Source: JAODBQ01 sp047602055 (GTDB lineage Bacteria; Actinomycetota; Acidimicrobiia; Acidimicrobiales; Ilumatobacteraceae). Taken from it: 64,000 nucleotides of DNA. Under the pieces are notes generated by a model. The model ran no database searches. It was not told the DNA's origin and saw nothing but the letters and a program-made list of their open reading frames with translations. This document shows positions 1 through 11,693 of the stretch, one piece after another. The position numbers and the translations under genes are program-made. The stretch is taken from contig JASGIG010000001.1 of NCBI GenBank assembly GCA_047602055.1, forward strand, positions 3,038,001 through 3,102,000, in the 5' to 3' direction. The stretch's first letter is position 1; the number at the start of each line of letters is the position of its first letter.

Positions 1-2
1 TG

Positions 3-2423
<2,421 letters not shown>

Positions 2424-2556
2424 GCGCCCGTCAGGCGGAGTGATCCCAGCGCCTGGACCTGTGGGGTTCCACAGCTTCACGGCGTGACGACCCCGGCGTA
2501 CCGTCCGTCCCGGGGCCGCCGCCTGGGCGGCCGGAGACGAAGTGGGGGGAGGAACC

Positions 2557-3058
2557 ATGAGCATCGACACCGTGACCGCGACGGACGCCGACCTGCAGCG
2601 CCGGCATGACGCCGTGATCGACGAGCACATCGCCGCCGAGTGCGCTGACCGGCACCGGCCAGACGGCCCTCGCCGCCGTCGAGACCCGTGCCGGGCGGCC
2701 GTTCGTCGCGCTGGCCGGGTTGCGGCGTGCGCTGATCGATCACCTGCCGGCCGGCGCGATCACCGAGGTGTTGTTCGACCTGGCGGCGTGCGCCCGTCCG
2801 CTCAGCGCCGTCGCCGACCCCGACCGGGTGAACGCCTTGATCACCGACATCCGCGGCGCCCACCCGGCGACGTACAGGGTCTACGGCCTGGCCAGGTTCG
2901 AGCGCCCGCCGGTCGTCGAACCGCTCGGCCAGACCGACATCGCCCGGACGGCGACGACGGTGGTCGAGTACATCGCCGACCTGCTCGATCGGTCCTCGGA
3001 GCGTGCTGGCGGTCGCTACGTTCGTCGGGCATGGCCCGGCTGTCCTTCGACTGACTGA
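2557..3058 (+). CDS. Hypothetical protein, frame-disrupted near codon 29
   Basis: The start ATG at 2557 has a strong ribosome binding site (gggggaggaacc). The frame begins MSIDTVTATDADLQRR and reads AAE at 2632-2640. Removing one base near 2641 joins it to a frame continuing ALTGTGQTALAAVETR and ending at 3058, giving about 166 residues. The joined protein is smooth and codon use fits the neighbours, so this looks like one gene with a 1-base insertion. No family recognised. Its last residues overlap the promoter and start of the next gene, so the true C-terminus may be earlier. The 133-base gap before it holds a short perfect palindrome (CTGTGG-ggtt-CCACAG, 2459-2474) and GC-rich hairpins. 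Confidence 0.45.
3017..3022 (+). promoter_or_regulatory. Putative -10 box (TACGTT) for the TIGR03083-family gene
   Basis: TACGTT ends 8 nt before the ATG at 3031, with no ribosome binding site between. It fits the leaderless pattern seen at many starts in this window and supports ATG 3031 as the original start. Confidence 0.4.
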
Positions 3059-3873
3059 CCGATGAGATCGTCACCCAGACGGATCTGCTCGCCGACGCGC
3101 TCGCCGAGGCCGACCTCGGACGGCCGGTCGTCACCTGCCCGGGCTGGACGGTGCGCCAGCTGGCCCGCCACGTCGGCGGGGGTCATCGCTGGGTGGAGGA
3201 GATCGTCCGCACCCGCGCCGCCGCGCCGATCGCCGACGACGGCGTGCGCGACGTCGCCTCGTATCCGGACGACGGCGCCGCGACGATCGCCGCATGGCTG
3301 CGTGACGGGGCCGCCCTGCTCGCGGCGACGCTGCGCGACGGCGGTCCCGGCCTCGACGTGTGGACGCCCGTGCCCGGCTGCGACGGCGACTTCTGGCCGC
3401 GGCGCTTGGCCCACGAGACGCTCGTCCATCGCGCCGACGCTGAACTGGCGCTCGACCGGACGTTCACTACCGAGCCAGACCTCGCTGCCGACGCGATCGA
3501 CGAGTGGATGGAGCTCGCCTCGCTGCCGACGATGCTCGAGGTCAAGCCGGAGCAGCGCGAGCTGATCGGCCCCGGCCGGACGATCCACCTGCACGCCACC
3601 GACGCGCCCGCCGGCCTCGACGCCGAGTGGGTGGTCGACCTGACCGGCGACGTGATCGTCTGGCGCCCGAGCCACGAGAAGTCGGCCGTCGCCTGGCGCG
3701 GTCCGCTTACCGACCTGCTCCTCGGCCTCTACCGCCGTGTGCCACCACGGGCAGGAGATCTCGAGGTCCTCGGCGACGCCGACCTCCTCGACCTCTTCTT
3801 GTCACGGGTGGGCTTCGGGGTGACCCCTTCGTCACGGACTTGTCTCGTAGATGGTGACAAATCTGTATCGTAG
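3031..3873 (+). pseudogene. TIGR03083-family (maleylpyruvate isomerase-like) protein with in-frame stop at codon 8
   Basis: The frame from ATG 3031 reads MARLSFD, then TGA at 3052-3054, then continues open to 3873 with LTDEIVTQTDLLADALAEAD and the family motif TCPGWTVRQLARHVGGGHRW. The thiol-dependent isomerase/DinB-like family binds a metal through His residues; candidates here are LARHVGG and LAHETLVHRAD. The conserved text on both sides of the TGA shows it lies inside the gene, so it is a nonsense change or sequence error. Otherwise translation would need an unusual CTG at 3055 or a GTG at 3151 that deletes the conserved motif. The last ~20 residues (VTPSSRTCLVDGDKSVS) run into the 23-bp repeats of the next gene. 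Substrate unknown. Confidence 0.65.
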
Positions 3874-3896
3874 AACATGTCAGATCCGTATCGTAG
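3828..3896 (+). repeat. Three tandem 23-bp repeats over the ATPase promoter and start
   Basis: Units 3828-3850, 3851-3873 and 3874-3896 each end in CGTAG. The second and third both contain an ATC(T/C)GTATCGTAG core. TATCGT at 3866-3871 ends 5 nt before the ATG at 3877, so a unit could provide a leaderless -10 box, and the third unit overlaps the start codon. The head-to-tail layout with a two-helical-turn spacing looks like operator sites. Confidence 0.7.
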
Positions 3897-5172
3897 GGAT
3901 GTGGCATATCTACCGCGGATCGTCGATCGACAGCTCGACCGGTTGCTCGCGGGGCTCCCCGCAGTCGCCATCGAAGGACCGAAGGCGGTGGGCAAGACGG
4001 TGACGGCGCGCCGCCGAGTCGCCGCCTCGATCACGCTCGACGACGCCGCCGAGGTTGCGCTGCTCCGCGACGACCAGCGCCGTCTCGAACGACTTGCCAA
4101 GCCGCTCCTGATCGACGAGTGGCAGCACCATCCGCCGGTCTGGGACCGGGTGCGCCACGACGTCGATGCAGGATCGGGGCCAGGCACCTACGTGCTGGCA
4201 GGCTCCAGCTTCCCCGCCGAAGCGCCCAAGCACTCGGGGGCAGGGCGGATCGTCACGTTGCGGATGCGCCCGCTGAGTCTCGCCGAACGAGCGCTCGTGA
4301 CCCCGACCGTGTCGCTCGGGGAGATGCTACGAGGGCCGGCGGATGTCGGGGGAGAATGCGCGCTCGACCTCGATCGGTACACCGACGAGATCGCCGGCTC
4401 AGGGTTTCCGGCGATCAGGTCGCTCGAGCCCGACGTGCGTGCCGATGTCCTGGACGGCTATCTGGCCACGGTGGTCGATCGCGACTTCGCCGATGCCGGC
4501 CGGCCGGTGCGTCGTCCGCACACCCTGCGCGCCTGGCTGGCGGCGTACGCAGCGGCGACTTCGACCATTGCCACCTATAGCGCCATCCTGGACGCCGCGA
4601 CACCTGGCCTGCCCGACAAGCCGAGCCGCGCCACCGTGGTGGCATACCGCGAGGTCCTCCAGCGCATGTGGCTCCTGGAGGAACTGCCGTCGTGGACGGG
4701 CTCGAGGAACCTCTTGGCGGCGTTGGGGCAGACACCCAAGCACCATCTGGCCGACCCGGCACTCGCCGCTCGTCTGCTCGGGGTCACGCCCCGTTCGTTG
4801 CTGAGCACGCCCGATCCCGGCTCGGTGTCGATGCCACGTGACGGCACGCTGCTGGGTGCCCTGTTCGAGAGCCTGTTGACGCTTTCGGTGCGGGTGTATG
4901 CGCAAGCCAACCGAGCGTCCGTCAGCCATCTGCGCACCCAGCGCGGTGAGCATGAGGTCGATCTGATCGTCACCGGTGACGACGGTGCCGTCGTTGCACT
5001 GGAGGTGAAGCTTGGCGCCGTTGCCGACGAGCGCGACGTCCGCCATCTCCGCTGGCTGCGCGAACGGCTCGGTGACGTGCTGACTGACGCCGCGGTCATC
5101 ACGACGGGGTCGACGGCCTACCGCCGCCCCGACGGCATTGCCGTCATCCCCGCCGCCTTGCTGGGTCCATGA
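3877..5172 (+). CDS. AAA+ ATPase with C-terminal DUF4143 nuclease-like domain
   Basis: 431 residues. The Walker A motif is GPKAVGKT (about residues 28-35), a Walker B-like LLIDEWQ follows, and the C-terminus has the DUF4143 pattern HEVDLIV...ALEVK (D...ExK), resembling a PD-(D/E)XK fold. Such proteins are common, often horizontally transferred STAND/AAA ATPases of unsettled function, sometimes discussed with toxin-antitoxin or defence genes. The start ATG lies in the third of three 23-bp direct repeats, suggesting autoregulation. It shares an ATGA with an upstream in-frame start option of the next gene (5169), so the two could be translationally coupled. Confidence 0.8.
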   Translation: MSDPYRRDVAYLPRIVDRQLDRLLAGLPAVAIEGPKAVGKTVTARRRVAASITLDDAAEVALLRDDQRRLERLAKPLLIDEWQHHPPVWDRVRHDVDAGSGPGTYVLAGSSFPAEAPKHSGAGRIVTLRMRPLSLAERALVTPTVSLGEMLRGPADVGGECALDLDRYTDEIAGSGFPAIRSLEPDVRADVLDGYLATVVDRDFADAGRPVRRPHTLRAWLAAYAAATSTIATYSAILDAATPGLPDKPSRATVVAYREVLQRMWLLEELPSWTGSRNLLAALGQTPKHHLADPALAARLLGVTPRSLLSTPDPGSVSMPRDGTLLGALFESLLTLSVRVYAQANRASVSHLRTQRGEHEVDLIVTGDDGAVVALEVKLGAVADERDVRHLRWLRERLGDVLTDAAVITTGSTAYRRPDGIAVIPAALLGP

Positions 5173-5233
5173 CGCACCGCGATGGCGGTCCGGTCGGCTG
5201 CTTGCCACGAGGTGATGAAGCGGCCCGACGTCC

Positions 5234-5239
5234 TAGTGT
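5234..5239 (+). promoter_or_regulatory. Putative -10 box (TAGTGT), leaderless start of the acylase gene
   Basis: TAGTGT ends 7 nt before ATG 5247. It favours 5247 over the upstream in-frame ATG at 5169, which would add 26 residues not typical of the family. Confidence 0.4.
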
Positions 5240-5246
5240 CCGAGCG

Positions 5247-7436
5247 ATGTCCAGGGAGCGGGTGGTCGAGGGCATCGACGACGTGGTGGTGATCGAGCGA
5301 GGGTGGCACGGGATCCCGCGGGTGCGGGCCTCCTCGGTTGCCGACGTGTTCTTCGGGCAGGGGTACGCCACCGCGGTCGACCGGCTCTGGCAGATGGACT
5401 GGGATCGGCGGCGGGCCCTCGGGCCTACCGCGCAGCTGCACGGCACGGTGGCCAACGTGGTCACCGACGCGGTGCACCGCCGCCTGCGCCTCGCCGACCA
5501 TGCCCGCGCCGGCTACGACGCGCTGGACGCCGAGACCCGGGCCGTGCTCGACGCGTTCGTCGCCGGGGTCAACGCCGCGGCCGTCGAGGTGGGCACGACC
5601 CGCGAGATGAGCGCCGTCGGCGCGGCGTTCGAGGTGTGGGAGCCGTGGACGCCGGTGCTCGTCTTCCTCGTCCGCCACGTCAACTTCGCGACGTGGCAGT
5701 CGAAGCTGTGGGCGGCGCGCGTCACCGCCGCGCTCGGCGTGGAGGCGATCGACCGCTTCGCTCACGAGGGGCGCCGCGGCTCGGTGCCGCTGATCGTCCC
5801 CTCCGGTGTCCTCCAGGCGCTCGACGAGGTGGCCGCGGTCCACGCCGACCCCGACACCGTCGCGACCATCGAGCGCGAGCTGGCGCCGCTCGGCCTGGGC
5901 GCGTCGGGCTCCAACGCCTGGGCGGTCCACGGCTCGCGCACGGCCAGTGGGCTGCCGCTCGTCGCCGGGGATCCGCACCGCGCCATCGAGATGCCGGGCG
6001 TCTACTACCAGGTGCACCTCGACGGGCCGGGCATCGACGTCAGCGGACTCTCGTTCGTCGGCGTGCCGGGCATCCAGCACTTCGCCCAGACCGATGCGGT
6101 GGCGTGGGGCGTCACCAACGCGATGGCCGACTACCAGGACCTGTTCGTCGAGCGGTTGCCCGACGCGGTGATCGACCGGCGCGTCGAGACGATCGAGGTG
6201 CGCGACGGCGATCCCGTCGAGGTCGAGTGCCTGACCACGGCGCACGGCCCGGTGGTGGTCGGCGGCAGCGAGCACGGCGTCGGCCTGGCGCTCGCCGCCA
6301 CCGGCCTGCACGAGCCCGGCGGCACGCTGCGCACGATCCTGCCACTCCTGCGGGCCCGCACGGTCGGCGACGTCGATGCCGCGATCGCCGCCTGGGTCGA
6401 GCCGGCCAACAACTTCGTGTTCGCCGACCGCGACGGCCACGTCGCCTACCGCACGGCCGGGAAGATCCCGCGCCGTCATCCGCTCAACCAGCACCTGCCG
6501 GTGCCGGGCTGGGACGACACGTATGGGTGGCGCGGCCTGATCGAGCGTGGTGACCTGCCGACCGAGCGCGACGCCTCGGTGGTGGTCACCGCCAACCAGC
6601 GCATCGCCGCCGGCGCGATCGGCGAGGCGATCGGCCCGGACTACGCCGCGCCGTTCCGGGCGACGCGGATCCGCGCCCGGCTCGACGCCGCCGCCGATCA
6701 CGGCGTCGACGACCAGCGCGCCGTGCACGTCGACGACGTGTGGCTGCCCGGCCTCGGTCTCGCCCGGCGGCTCGCCGCGCTCGGGCTCGCCCCGGAGCTC
6801 GTCGGCTGGGACGGCCACCTGGCGGCCGACTCCGAGGTGGCCGCGCTGGTGGTGCGCACGTTCGGGCACCTCGTCCGCCGTGTCGTCGCCGAGCTTCCCG
6901 CGGCGCTGCGCAGCAACCCGTTCGCCACGTGGGAGCCGCCGGCGACCACCGTCCCGGTCCAGGTGCGCGTCGCCCACGGCCTCGCCGTGCTCCTCGACGG
7001 CGGCGATGACGAGCTGGTGCCAGGGCTGCGCTGGGTGGACCACCTCGCTGCAGCGCTCGCCGACGCGCGCGCCGAGCCGCCGGCGGCGTGGGGCGAGCTG
7101 CACCGCCTGTCGCCACGGTTCGCACTGCGCGGCGCGGATGCCGACCTCGACGCCGTGACCGACGTGATCTCCCCGCCGCTCGGTGGCGGGCGCGACTGCG
7201 TGCTGTGCACCACCCAGCTCGACGGCCTCGGCACGGCGACCGTGATCGGCCCCACCGCCCGCTACGTGTGGGACCTGGCCGACCGTGCCAGCAGCCGCTG
7301 GATCGTGCCGCTCGGCGCGTCCGGCGATCCGGCGAGCGCGCACTTCACCGACCAGCTCGCGCTGTGGTCGAGCGGCGAGCTGATCCCCGTCGTCGACGAC
7401 GAGGTGACGGCGACGACCACCCTGCGCCCCGCGTGA
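5247..7436 (+). CDS. Penicillin acylase (Ntn hydrolase) family protein
   Basis: 729 residues from the preferred ATG. The family makes one chain that cleaves itself before a catalytic N-terminal Ser; here the candidate is Ser222 in GASGSNAWAV, giving alpha and beta subunits. Other family signatures are IPRVRASSVADVFFGQGYATAVDRLWQMD near the N-terminus (split here as IPRVRA, FGQGYATA, DRLWQMD), GDPHRAIEMPGVYYQVHL and PANNFVFADRDGHVAYRTAG. It hydrolyses amide bonds (beta-lactam side chains, acyl-homoserine lactones or other amides; substrate not deducible). No signal peptide is seen, unlike many periplasmic relatives. The next gene converges 22 bp away, so this ends the rightward group. Confidence 0.85.
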   Translation: MSRERVVEGIDDVVVIERGWHGIPRVRASSVADVFFGQGYATAVDRLWQMDWDRRRALGPTAQLHGTVANVVTDAVHRRLRLADHARAGYDALDAETRAVLDAFVAGVNAAAVEVGTTREMSAVGAAFEVWEPWTPVLVFLVRHVNFATWQSKLWAARVTAALGVEAIDRFAHEGRRGSVPLIVPSGVLQALDEVAAVHADPDTVATIERELAPLGLGASGSNAWAVHGSRTASGLPLVAGDPHRAIEMPGVYYQVHLDGPGIDVSGLSFVGVPGIQHFAQTDAVAWGVTNAMADYQDLFVERLPDAVIDRRVETIEVRDGDPVEVECLTTAHGPVVVGGSEHGVGLALAATGLHEPGGTLRTILPLLRARTVGDVDAAIAAWVEPANNFVFADRDGHVAYRTAGKIPRRHPLNQHLPVPGWDDTYGWRGLIERGDLPTERDASVVVTANQRIAAGAIGEAIGPDYAAPFRATRIRARLDAAADHGVDDQRAVHVDDVWLPGLGLARRLAALGLAPELVGWDGHLAADSEVAALVVRTFGHLVRRVVAELPAALRSNPFATWEPPATTVPVQVRVAHGLAVLLDGGDDELVPGLRWVDHLAAALADARAEPPAAWGELHRLSPRFALRGADADLDAVTDVISPPLGGGRDCVLCTTQLDGLGTATVIGPTARYVWDLADRASSRWIVPLGASGDPASAHFTDQLALWSSGELIPVVDDEVTATTTLRPA

Positions 7437-7458
7437 CACGGGCCGAGCCCGGCGCGGC

Positions 7459-8241
7459 TCACCCGGCGAGGCCGAAGCGCTCCTCCATGGTCAGGTCGCT
7501 GGCGTGCAGCTCCGTGGCCAGTTCGACGCCGACGAAGCGCAGGTGCCACGGCTCGTTGGCGTACCCGGTGATCGCCGCCTTGTCCGGCGGGTAGCGACGG
7601 ATGAACCCGAAGCGGTGGGCGTTATCGGCCACCCACCGGCTCGCCGCCGTCGTTCCGAACGTCTGGTCGTCGGGCAGCCCGACGAGGCCGACGTCGACCG
7701 CCATCCCGGTCTGGTGCTCGCTCGTCCCCGGCCGGGCGACGAGTCGCGCCGCGGTCGCCTCGCCGTAATCGGCGACGTAGCGAGCCCGGAGGCGCGCCTG
7801 GTCGTCGAAGGATCGGTAGCCGCTGTTCAGCTGCAGCTCGTAGCCGGCGGCGCGAGCGTCGGCGACCAACGCCTCGAACGCCCGCGCCGTCGACGCGGTC
7901 AGCTGCGTGGCGTCCGCCCCAGGTTCGATCGGCACGTCCGGGACGACGAGGTCGGCCGGCACGTAGCCATCCGGCAGAGGCCGACCGGCGTTGACGATCC
8001 ACCACGGGCTGCCCGGCGCGTCGATCGAGGGCAGCGTCGTGGTCGTCGTCCCCAGCTCGCCGGCCTCGCCGGTGGCGGTGCCACCGCGTCCGGCGAGCAG
8101 CACGACGGCCCCGACGACGATCACGGCGAGCAGCCCGGCGATGACGGCGAGCCGGCGCCGCGCCTGGCGTCGGGTCACCCGTCGCGCCGCTCGGGGACCT
8201 GCGGGCTCGCGCGAGGTGACCGGTGGCTGACGGCGGGCCAT
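7459..8241 (-). CDS. D-alanyl-D-alanine carboxypeptidase, VanY/M15B family, membrane-anchored
   Basis: 260 residues. A basic N-terminus (RRVTRRQARRR) precedes one hydrophobic helix (LAVIAGLLAVIVVGAVVLLAG), then a Thr-rich linker and the M15B domain. The zinc-site motifs are SGYRSFDDQ, GTSEHQTGMAVDVG (His and Asp ligands) and EPWHLRFVG. The enzyme trims the terminal D-Ala of peptidoglycan stem peptides outside the membrane. Its ATG overlaps the stop of the upstream regulator gene (TGATG, 8239-8243), so the two form an operon. Family call is strong; the exact peptidoglycan role is inferred. Confidence 0.85.
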   Translation of the reverse strand: MARRQPPVTSREPAGPRAARRVTRRQARRRLAVIAGLLAVIVVGAVVLLAGRGGTATGEAGELGTTTTTLPSIDAPGSPWWIVNAGRPLPDGYVPADLVVPDVPIEPGADATQLTASTARAFEALVADARAAGYELQLNSGYRSFDDQARLRARYVADYGEATAARLVARPGTSEHQTGMAVDVGLVGLPDDQTFGTTAASRWVADNAHRFGFIRRYPPDKAAITGYANEPWHLRFVGVELATELHASDLTMEERFGLAG

Positions 8242-11165
8242 CAACAGGCCGGGCGGACGAGCTCGTCGACGTCCGGGTCGGGTGGCAGGCCGACGGCGGC
8301 GAGCGCGTCGGCATACCGTCGTTGGGCGAGGCGCGCCGCGTCGACGTCGTCGCGGGCGAGCGCGGGCGCGCACCAGGAGTCGGTGGGCGCCGCGGTGGAT
8401 GCTGTCGGCGCGGAGCACGGTCTCGGCCCGGGCCGCTGCCTCGTCGGGATGGCCGCGCGCCAGCTCGAGCTCGGCGGCCCGGTGCCCGACGCGGGCCATG
8501 CGTCCCGCCAGGCGTGAGCGTTCGGCGGTCGCCCAGGGCTGGTCCGGGAGGTCGGGGAGGGGGTCGCCGCGCCACAGCGGGGCAGCTCGGGCGGTGGCGT
8601 CGAGGACGCCGGCGGGGTCGCCGCTGCGGTCGGCCCGCTCGGCCTCGTCGAGGAGCGCATCGAGGGACCACAGGTCGACGTCGAGGTGCTCGCTCGGACG
8701 CAGGGTCAGGCCGTTGGTGGAGCGGTCGACGAAGAACGGCGTCGCCGATGGCGTCAGGTCTGGCTGCAACAGCCGCCGCAGGTAGTGGAGCGTGACGCTC
8801 AGGTTGTGGCTCGGGTTGGGGTGGTCCGGCCACAGCTCGTTGGCCGCCGTCTCGCGGCGGACGTGGCGGTCGCGGCGCGGCTGGTACCGGTCTCGCTGAG
8901 CCGCAGCAACTCGGCGCGGATCTCGGTGAGGTGCGCCATGCGCAGCTCCTCCGGCGCGGGGTTGCCGACGACCTGGCCTGCTGCGCACAGCTCCACCAGC
9001 CATCGCAGGGGCAGGAACGCCCGCGCCACGCCCGGCGCCGGCCATTCCAGGGCCGCGAGGGCGGTGCTGTCACCGGCCCGGAAGGAGCGCAGGGCGCCGG
9101 CCAGCGCGACGCCCGCTCGGTGCACGGGCCCTGCCTCGTCGCTGTCGTAGCGCGCCGCTTCGCCCGGCACGAGCAGGTAGGGCAGGGCGAGCGCGGCGCG
9201 ATCGCTCCAGTACCAGCGGGCAGGGCCGGACAGGCTGGCGCCGGCGGCCGGATCGAGGCAGGAGGCGGCCGCCCGTTCGTCGCCGGCAGCGACGTGGAGC
9301 GCGGCGCTGGCGATGAGCCGCAGCACGTCGTTGAGCGGCGATGGCGTGGTGTCTCCCAGTCGCGCGGCCTGGTCGAGCACGGCCCGGGCCGTGGCGACGT
9401 CCCCGAGCCAGGCGTGCTTGCCGGCCGCTTCGAGCAGCGTCTCGCTGCCCAGGTGGATGTCCCCGGCCTCGACGTAGAAGCGGCCGAGCTCCGCCATCAG
9501 GACCGGCACCGCGTCGACGCGACCGGCCAACCAGTCCGTCCGCCATCGACGATGTCGTGCTGGCGCACGACATCGTCGATGGGCGTGTCGATGTCGGGCA
9601 CGTCGAGCGCGTCGTAGGCCGCGTCGAGGTCGCCGGCGCGGCGGTGGGCCACGCTGCGGAGCCACGCGACGTGGGCCCGCCAGTGTGGATCGATGGTTGC
9701 GTCAGTGCCGTCCAACGCCGCGAGCACGCCGGCCGAGTCCCCGCCGGCGTGGGCGATGGCGGCGGCACCGATTCGCAGCAGGCCGTCGGCGCGGGACGAG
9801 CCGAAGGCGGCCAGCTCCTCGACGCGGCGCAGCAGATCGAACATCCCGAGTTGATCGTTGGCCCACCAGCGGACGAAGCCGTCGGCGGCGATGGCCGCCA
9901 CCTCGCCCTCGACGTCACCTTGGCGGGCGAACCCGTGGCGCGCCCGCTCGAACAGCTTCTGAGCCGACACCGGATGCGTGCCGAGGCGCTCCAGTCCCTC
10001 GGCCATCACCATCACCGGCTCGTCGCGCAGGGCGCTCGGCAGCGCGAGGTGCCAGCGCCCGAACTCGGTCGCGCCCATCGACGGCTGCTGGGCCAGCTCG
10101 GCCTGACGCAGCAACGCCAGGGCGTCGGACCACGCCTCGGCCTCGATGGCGAGGTCGATGGCCGCGCCGATCCGACCGGCCTCGCGGTGCGCCGCCGCGG
10201 CGGCGACCCGAGCTCGGTCGAGCACGTCGCCGCTCGCCACGCGTCGCAGCGCCGGACGCCACAGCGGGTGCAGCGCGGCGCCGCCGTCGGCCGTGCGCTC
10301 GACGAGCGGCATCCCGGCCACGAGGTCGCTGACGGAGGCCCGGCCGGTCGTCACCGCGCGTGCGACGTCGTCGTCGCCCCCGCCCACCGCCTCGAACGCC
10401 GCGAGGTCGACGGCGCGCACCGTCCCCAGCCGGGCCAGCACCTCCTCCCACAGGTACTCGAGCACCATGTCCTCGCCGGCCGACGCCGACAGCTCGGCGA
10501 GGGCCGGCCAGCCGCCCGAGCCGGCGCACACCCGGGGATCCACGCCACGGGCCCCGGCGAACGCCGCCAGCTCGACGCTGTCGAACATCAAGTCGGATTC
10601 GGTGACGCGGATCAGCTGGCCGGACGCCGCGAGCCGAGCCATGGGGACGACGGACGCCTCCCGGGAGGCGAGCAGCAGGTGGCCGTTGACGGGCAGCTCG
10701 ATCGCCAGCTGCCCCAGCAGCTCGGCGCCCGGCGACCCGGCGGTGATCTCGTGCACGTCGTCGAGCACGAAGCACACCTCGTTCGGAGCCTGGGCCCAGA
10801 CCCACCGGCCGAGACCGTCGAGGGTCCCACGGCGCGCCAGCCCGGCGGCTTGGCGCAGGCCGCGCAACAGCGCCGGCAGCGTCGTCGTCGCTCGGCTCGC
10901 ACGACAGCCACACGTCGCGCCCAGCCTGCCGGGAGGCCGCCGTCGTCATGGCGTCGACGAGCAGTGTCGTCTTGCCGAAGCCCGCCCCCGCGACCACCGT
11001 GACCAGGCGATGGGTCCACCGTCGGTCGAGCGCCGCCACCAGACGCGGCCGGAAGAGCACGCCGGGCCGGCTGCTCGGCGGGGCGAACCGGAACGGGCGG
11101 ACCACGTCCGGCAAACGTACCTTCGCTGACGTCTCGCTGATCGCGCCGAGCCGAGATGTCGGCAC
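8241..11165 (-). pseudogene. MalT/LuxR-like ATPase-TPR regulator with C-terminal SARP-type (BTAD) domain, multiply frameshifted
   Basis: Homologous text runs leftward across four reading-frame changes. The N-terminus (GTG 11165) has Walker A GAGFGKTT. After a shift near 10886 (fits a 1-base insertion) come VCFVLDDVHEI and TPR-rich sequence. Shifts near 9530-9560 and 8870-8890 (each fits a missing base or two extra) lead to a winged-helix segment, RRETAANELWPDHPNPS. A shift at 8364-8366 (1 extra base in a GGG run) restores the BTAD end, ALARDDVDAARLAQRRYADA, stopping at 8241. An intact protein would be about 970 residues, as in large MalT-type transcription activators. It is divergent from the collagen-like gene and overlaps vanY. 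Either a decayed gene or sequence errors. Confidence 0.6.
9543..9582. repeat. Perfect 18-bp inverted repeat with 4-nt loop
   Basis: Arms 9543-9560 and 9565-9582 are exact reverse complements (CCATCGACGATGTCGTGC) around TGGC. It lies inside the regulator coding region, exactly where the frame changes, which suggests fold-back duplication or an assembly/polymerase artefact rather than a designed hairpin. Confidence 0.7.
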
Positions 11166-11188
11166 ACCACGTGTGGATTGGAGTGAGG

Positions 11189-11628
11189 ATGAGAAAGCGA
11201 TCAGCGGCAGTGGCTGCTGCAGGCCTGGGCCTGGGCCTGTTGGCGGGTGGAGCCATCAGCTCGGCGGCGTCCCCGGCGACGACGATCTCCGGCTGCGTGA
11301 ACAAGGTCACCGGTGTCGTCCGCGTGATCGACCCGACGCGCGGTGGACGCTGCCTGATCTCACCGGGCCTGCTCGGCGAGAATCCGCTCAGCTGGAACGT
11401 CCAGGGCCCGGTGGGCGCGACCGGCGCGCCCAGACCAGCCGGACCGCAGGGACCGGCCGGCGCGCGGTCCCGCAGCGCGACGACGTCAAGGTGAGCCTGT
11501 CGATGAACGGCGGGCTGCAAGTCCCCGCCGGCGGCGCCGACCTCGGCCTGTGGTGCCGCGCCCAGGACGGTCTCGGCACCGTGGACGACGCGCAGGTCAT
11601 GATCACCCACGTCGGCGGGTTCTTCTGA
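11189..11628 (+). CDS. Exported collagen-like (Gly-X-Y) protein, frame-disrupted
   Basis: ATG 11189 follows a gagtgagg ribosome binding site. The N-terminus is a signal peptide (MRKRSAAVAAAGLGLGLLAG...AASPA), then a short domain with two Cys (SGCVNKVTG, GGRCLIS) and a brief collagen-like stretch (GPVGATG, GPQGPAGA). That frame stops at 11494. A second frame immediately continues with DDVKVSLSMNGGLQVPAGGADLG...VDDAQVMITHVGGFF and stops at 11628, a typical C-terminus for such actinobacterial surface proteins. The two halves probably form one gene with an indel near 11460, or an internal deletion, since the middle is shorter than I would expect. Function is probably cell-surface or extracellular. 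Confidence 0.5.
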
Positions 11629-11693
11629 ACGTGCCGGCGGCAGGCCATCCGTCGGCGACGACGAGCGAGGCGTTGCGTTCCAGGGGCGCCGGG

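Noticed and set aside
5169..5246. Upstream ATG at 5169 as start of the acylase
   Set aside because: It overlaps the ATPase stop (ATGA), but the extra 26 residues do not look like the family; TAGTGT before 5247 supports the shorter form. Not fully excluded.
5118..7439. 773-codon minus-strand frame opposite the acylase gene
   Set aside because: Composition is Arg/Asp/Gly/His-rich with no motifs and it mirrors the coding strand; a typical high-GC antisense shadow.
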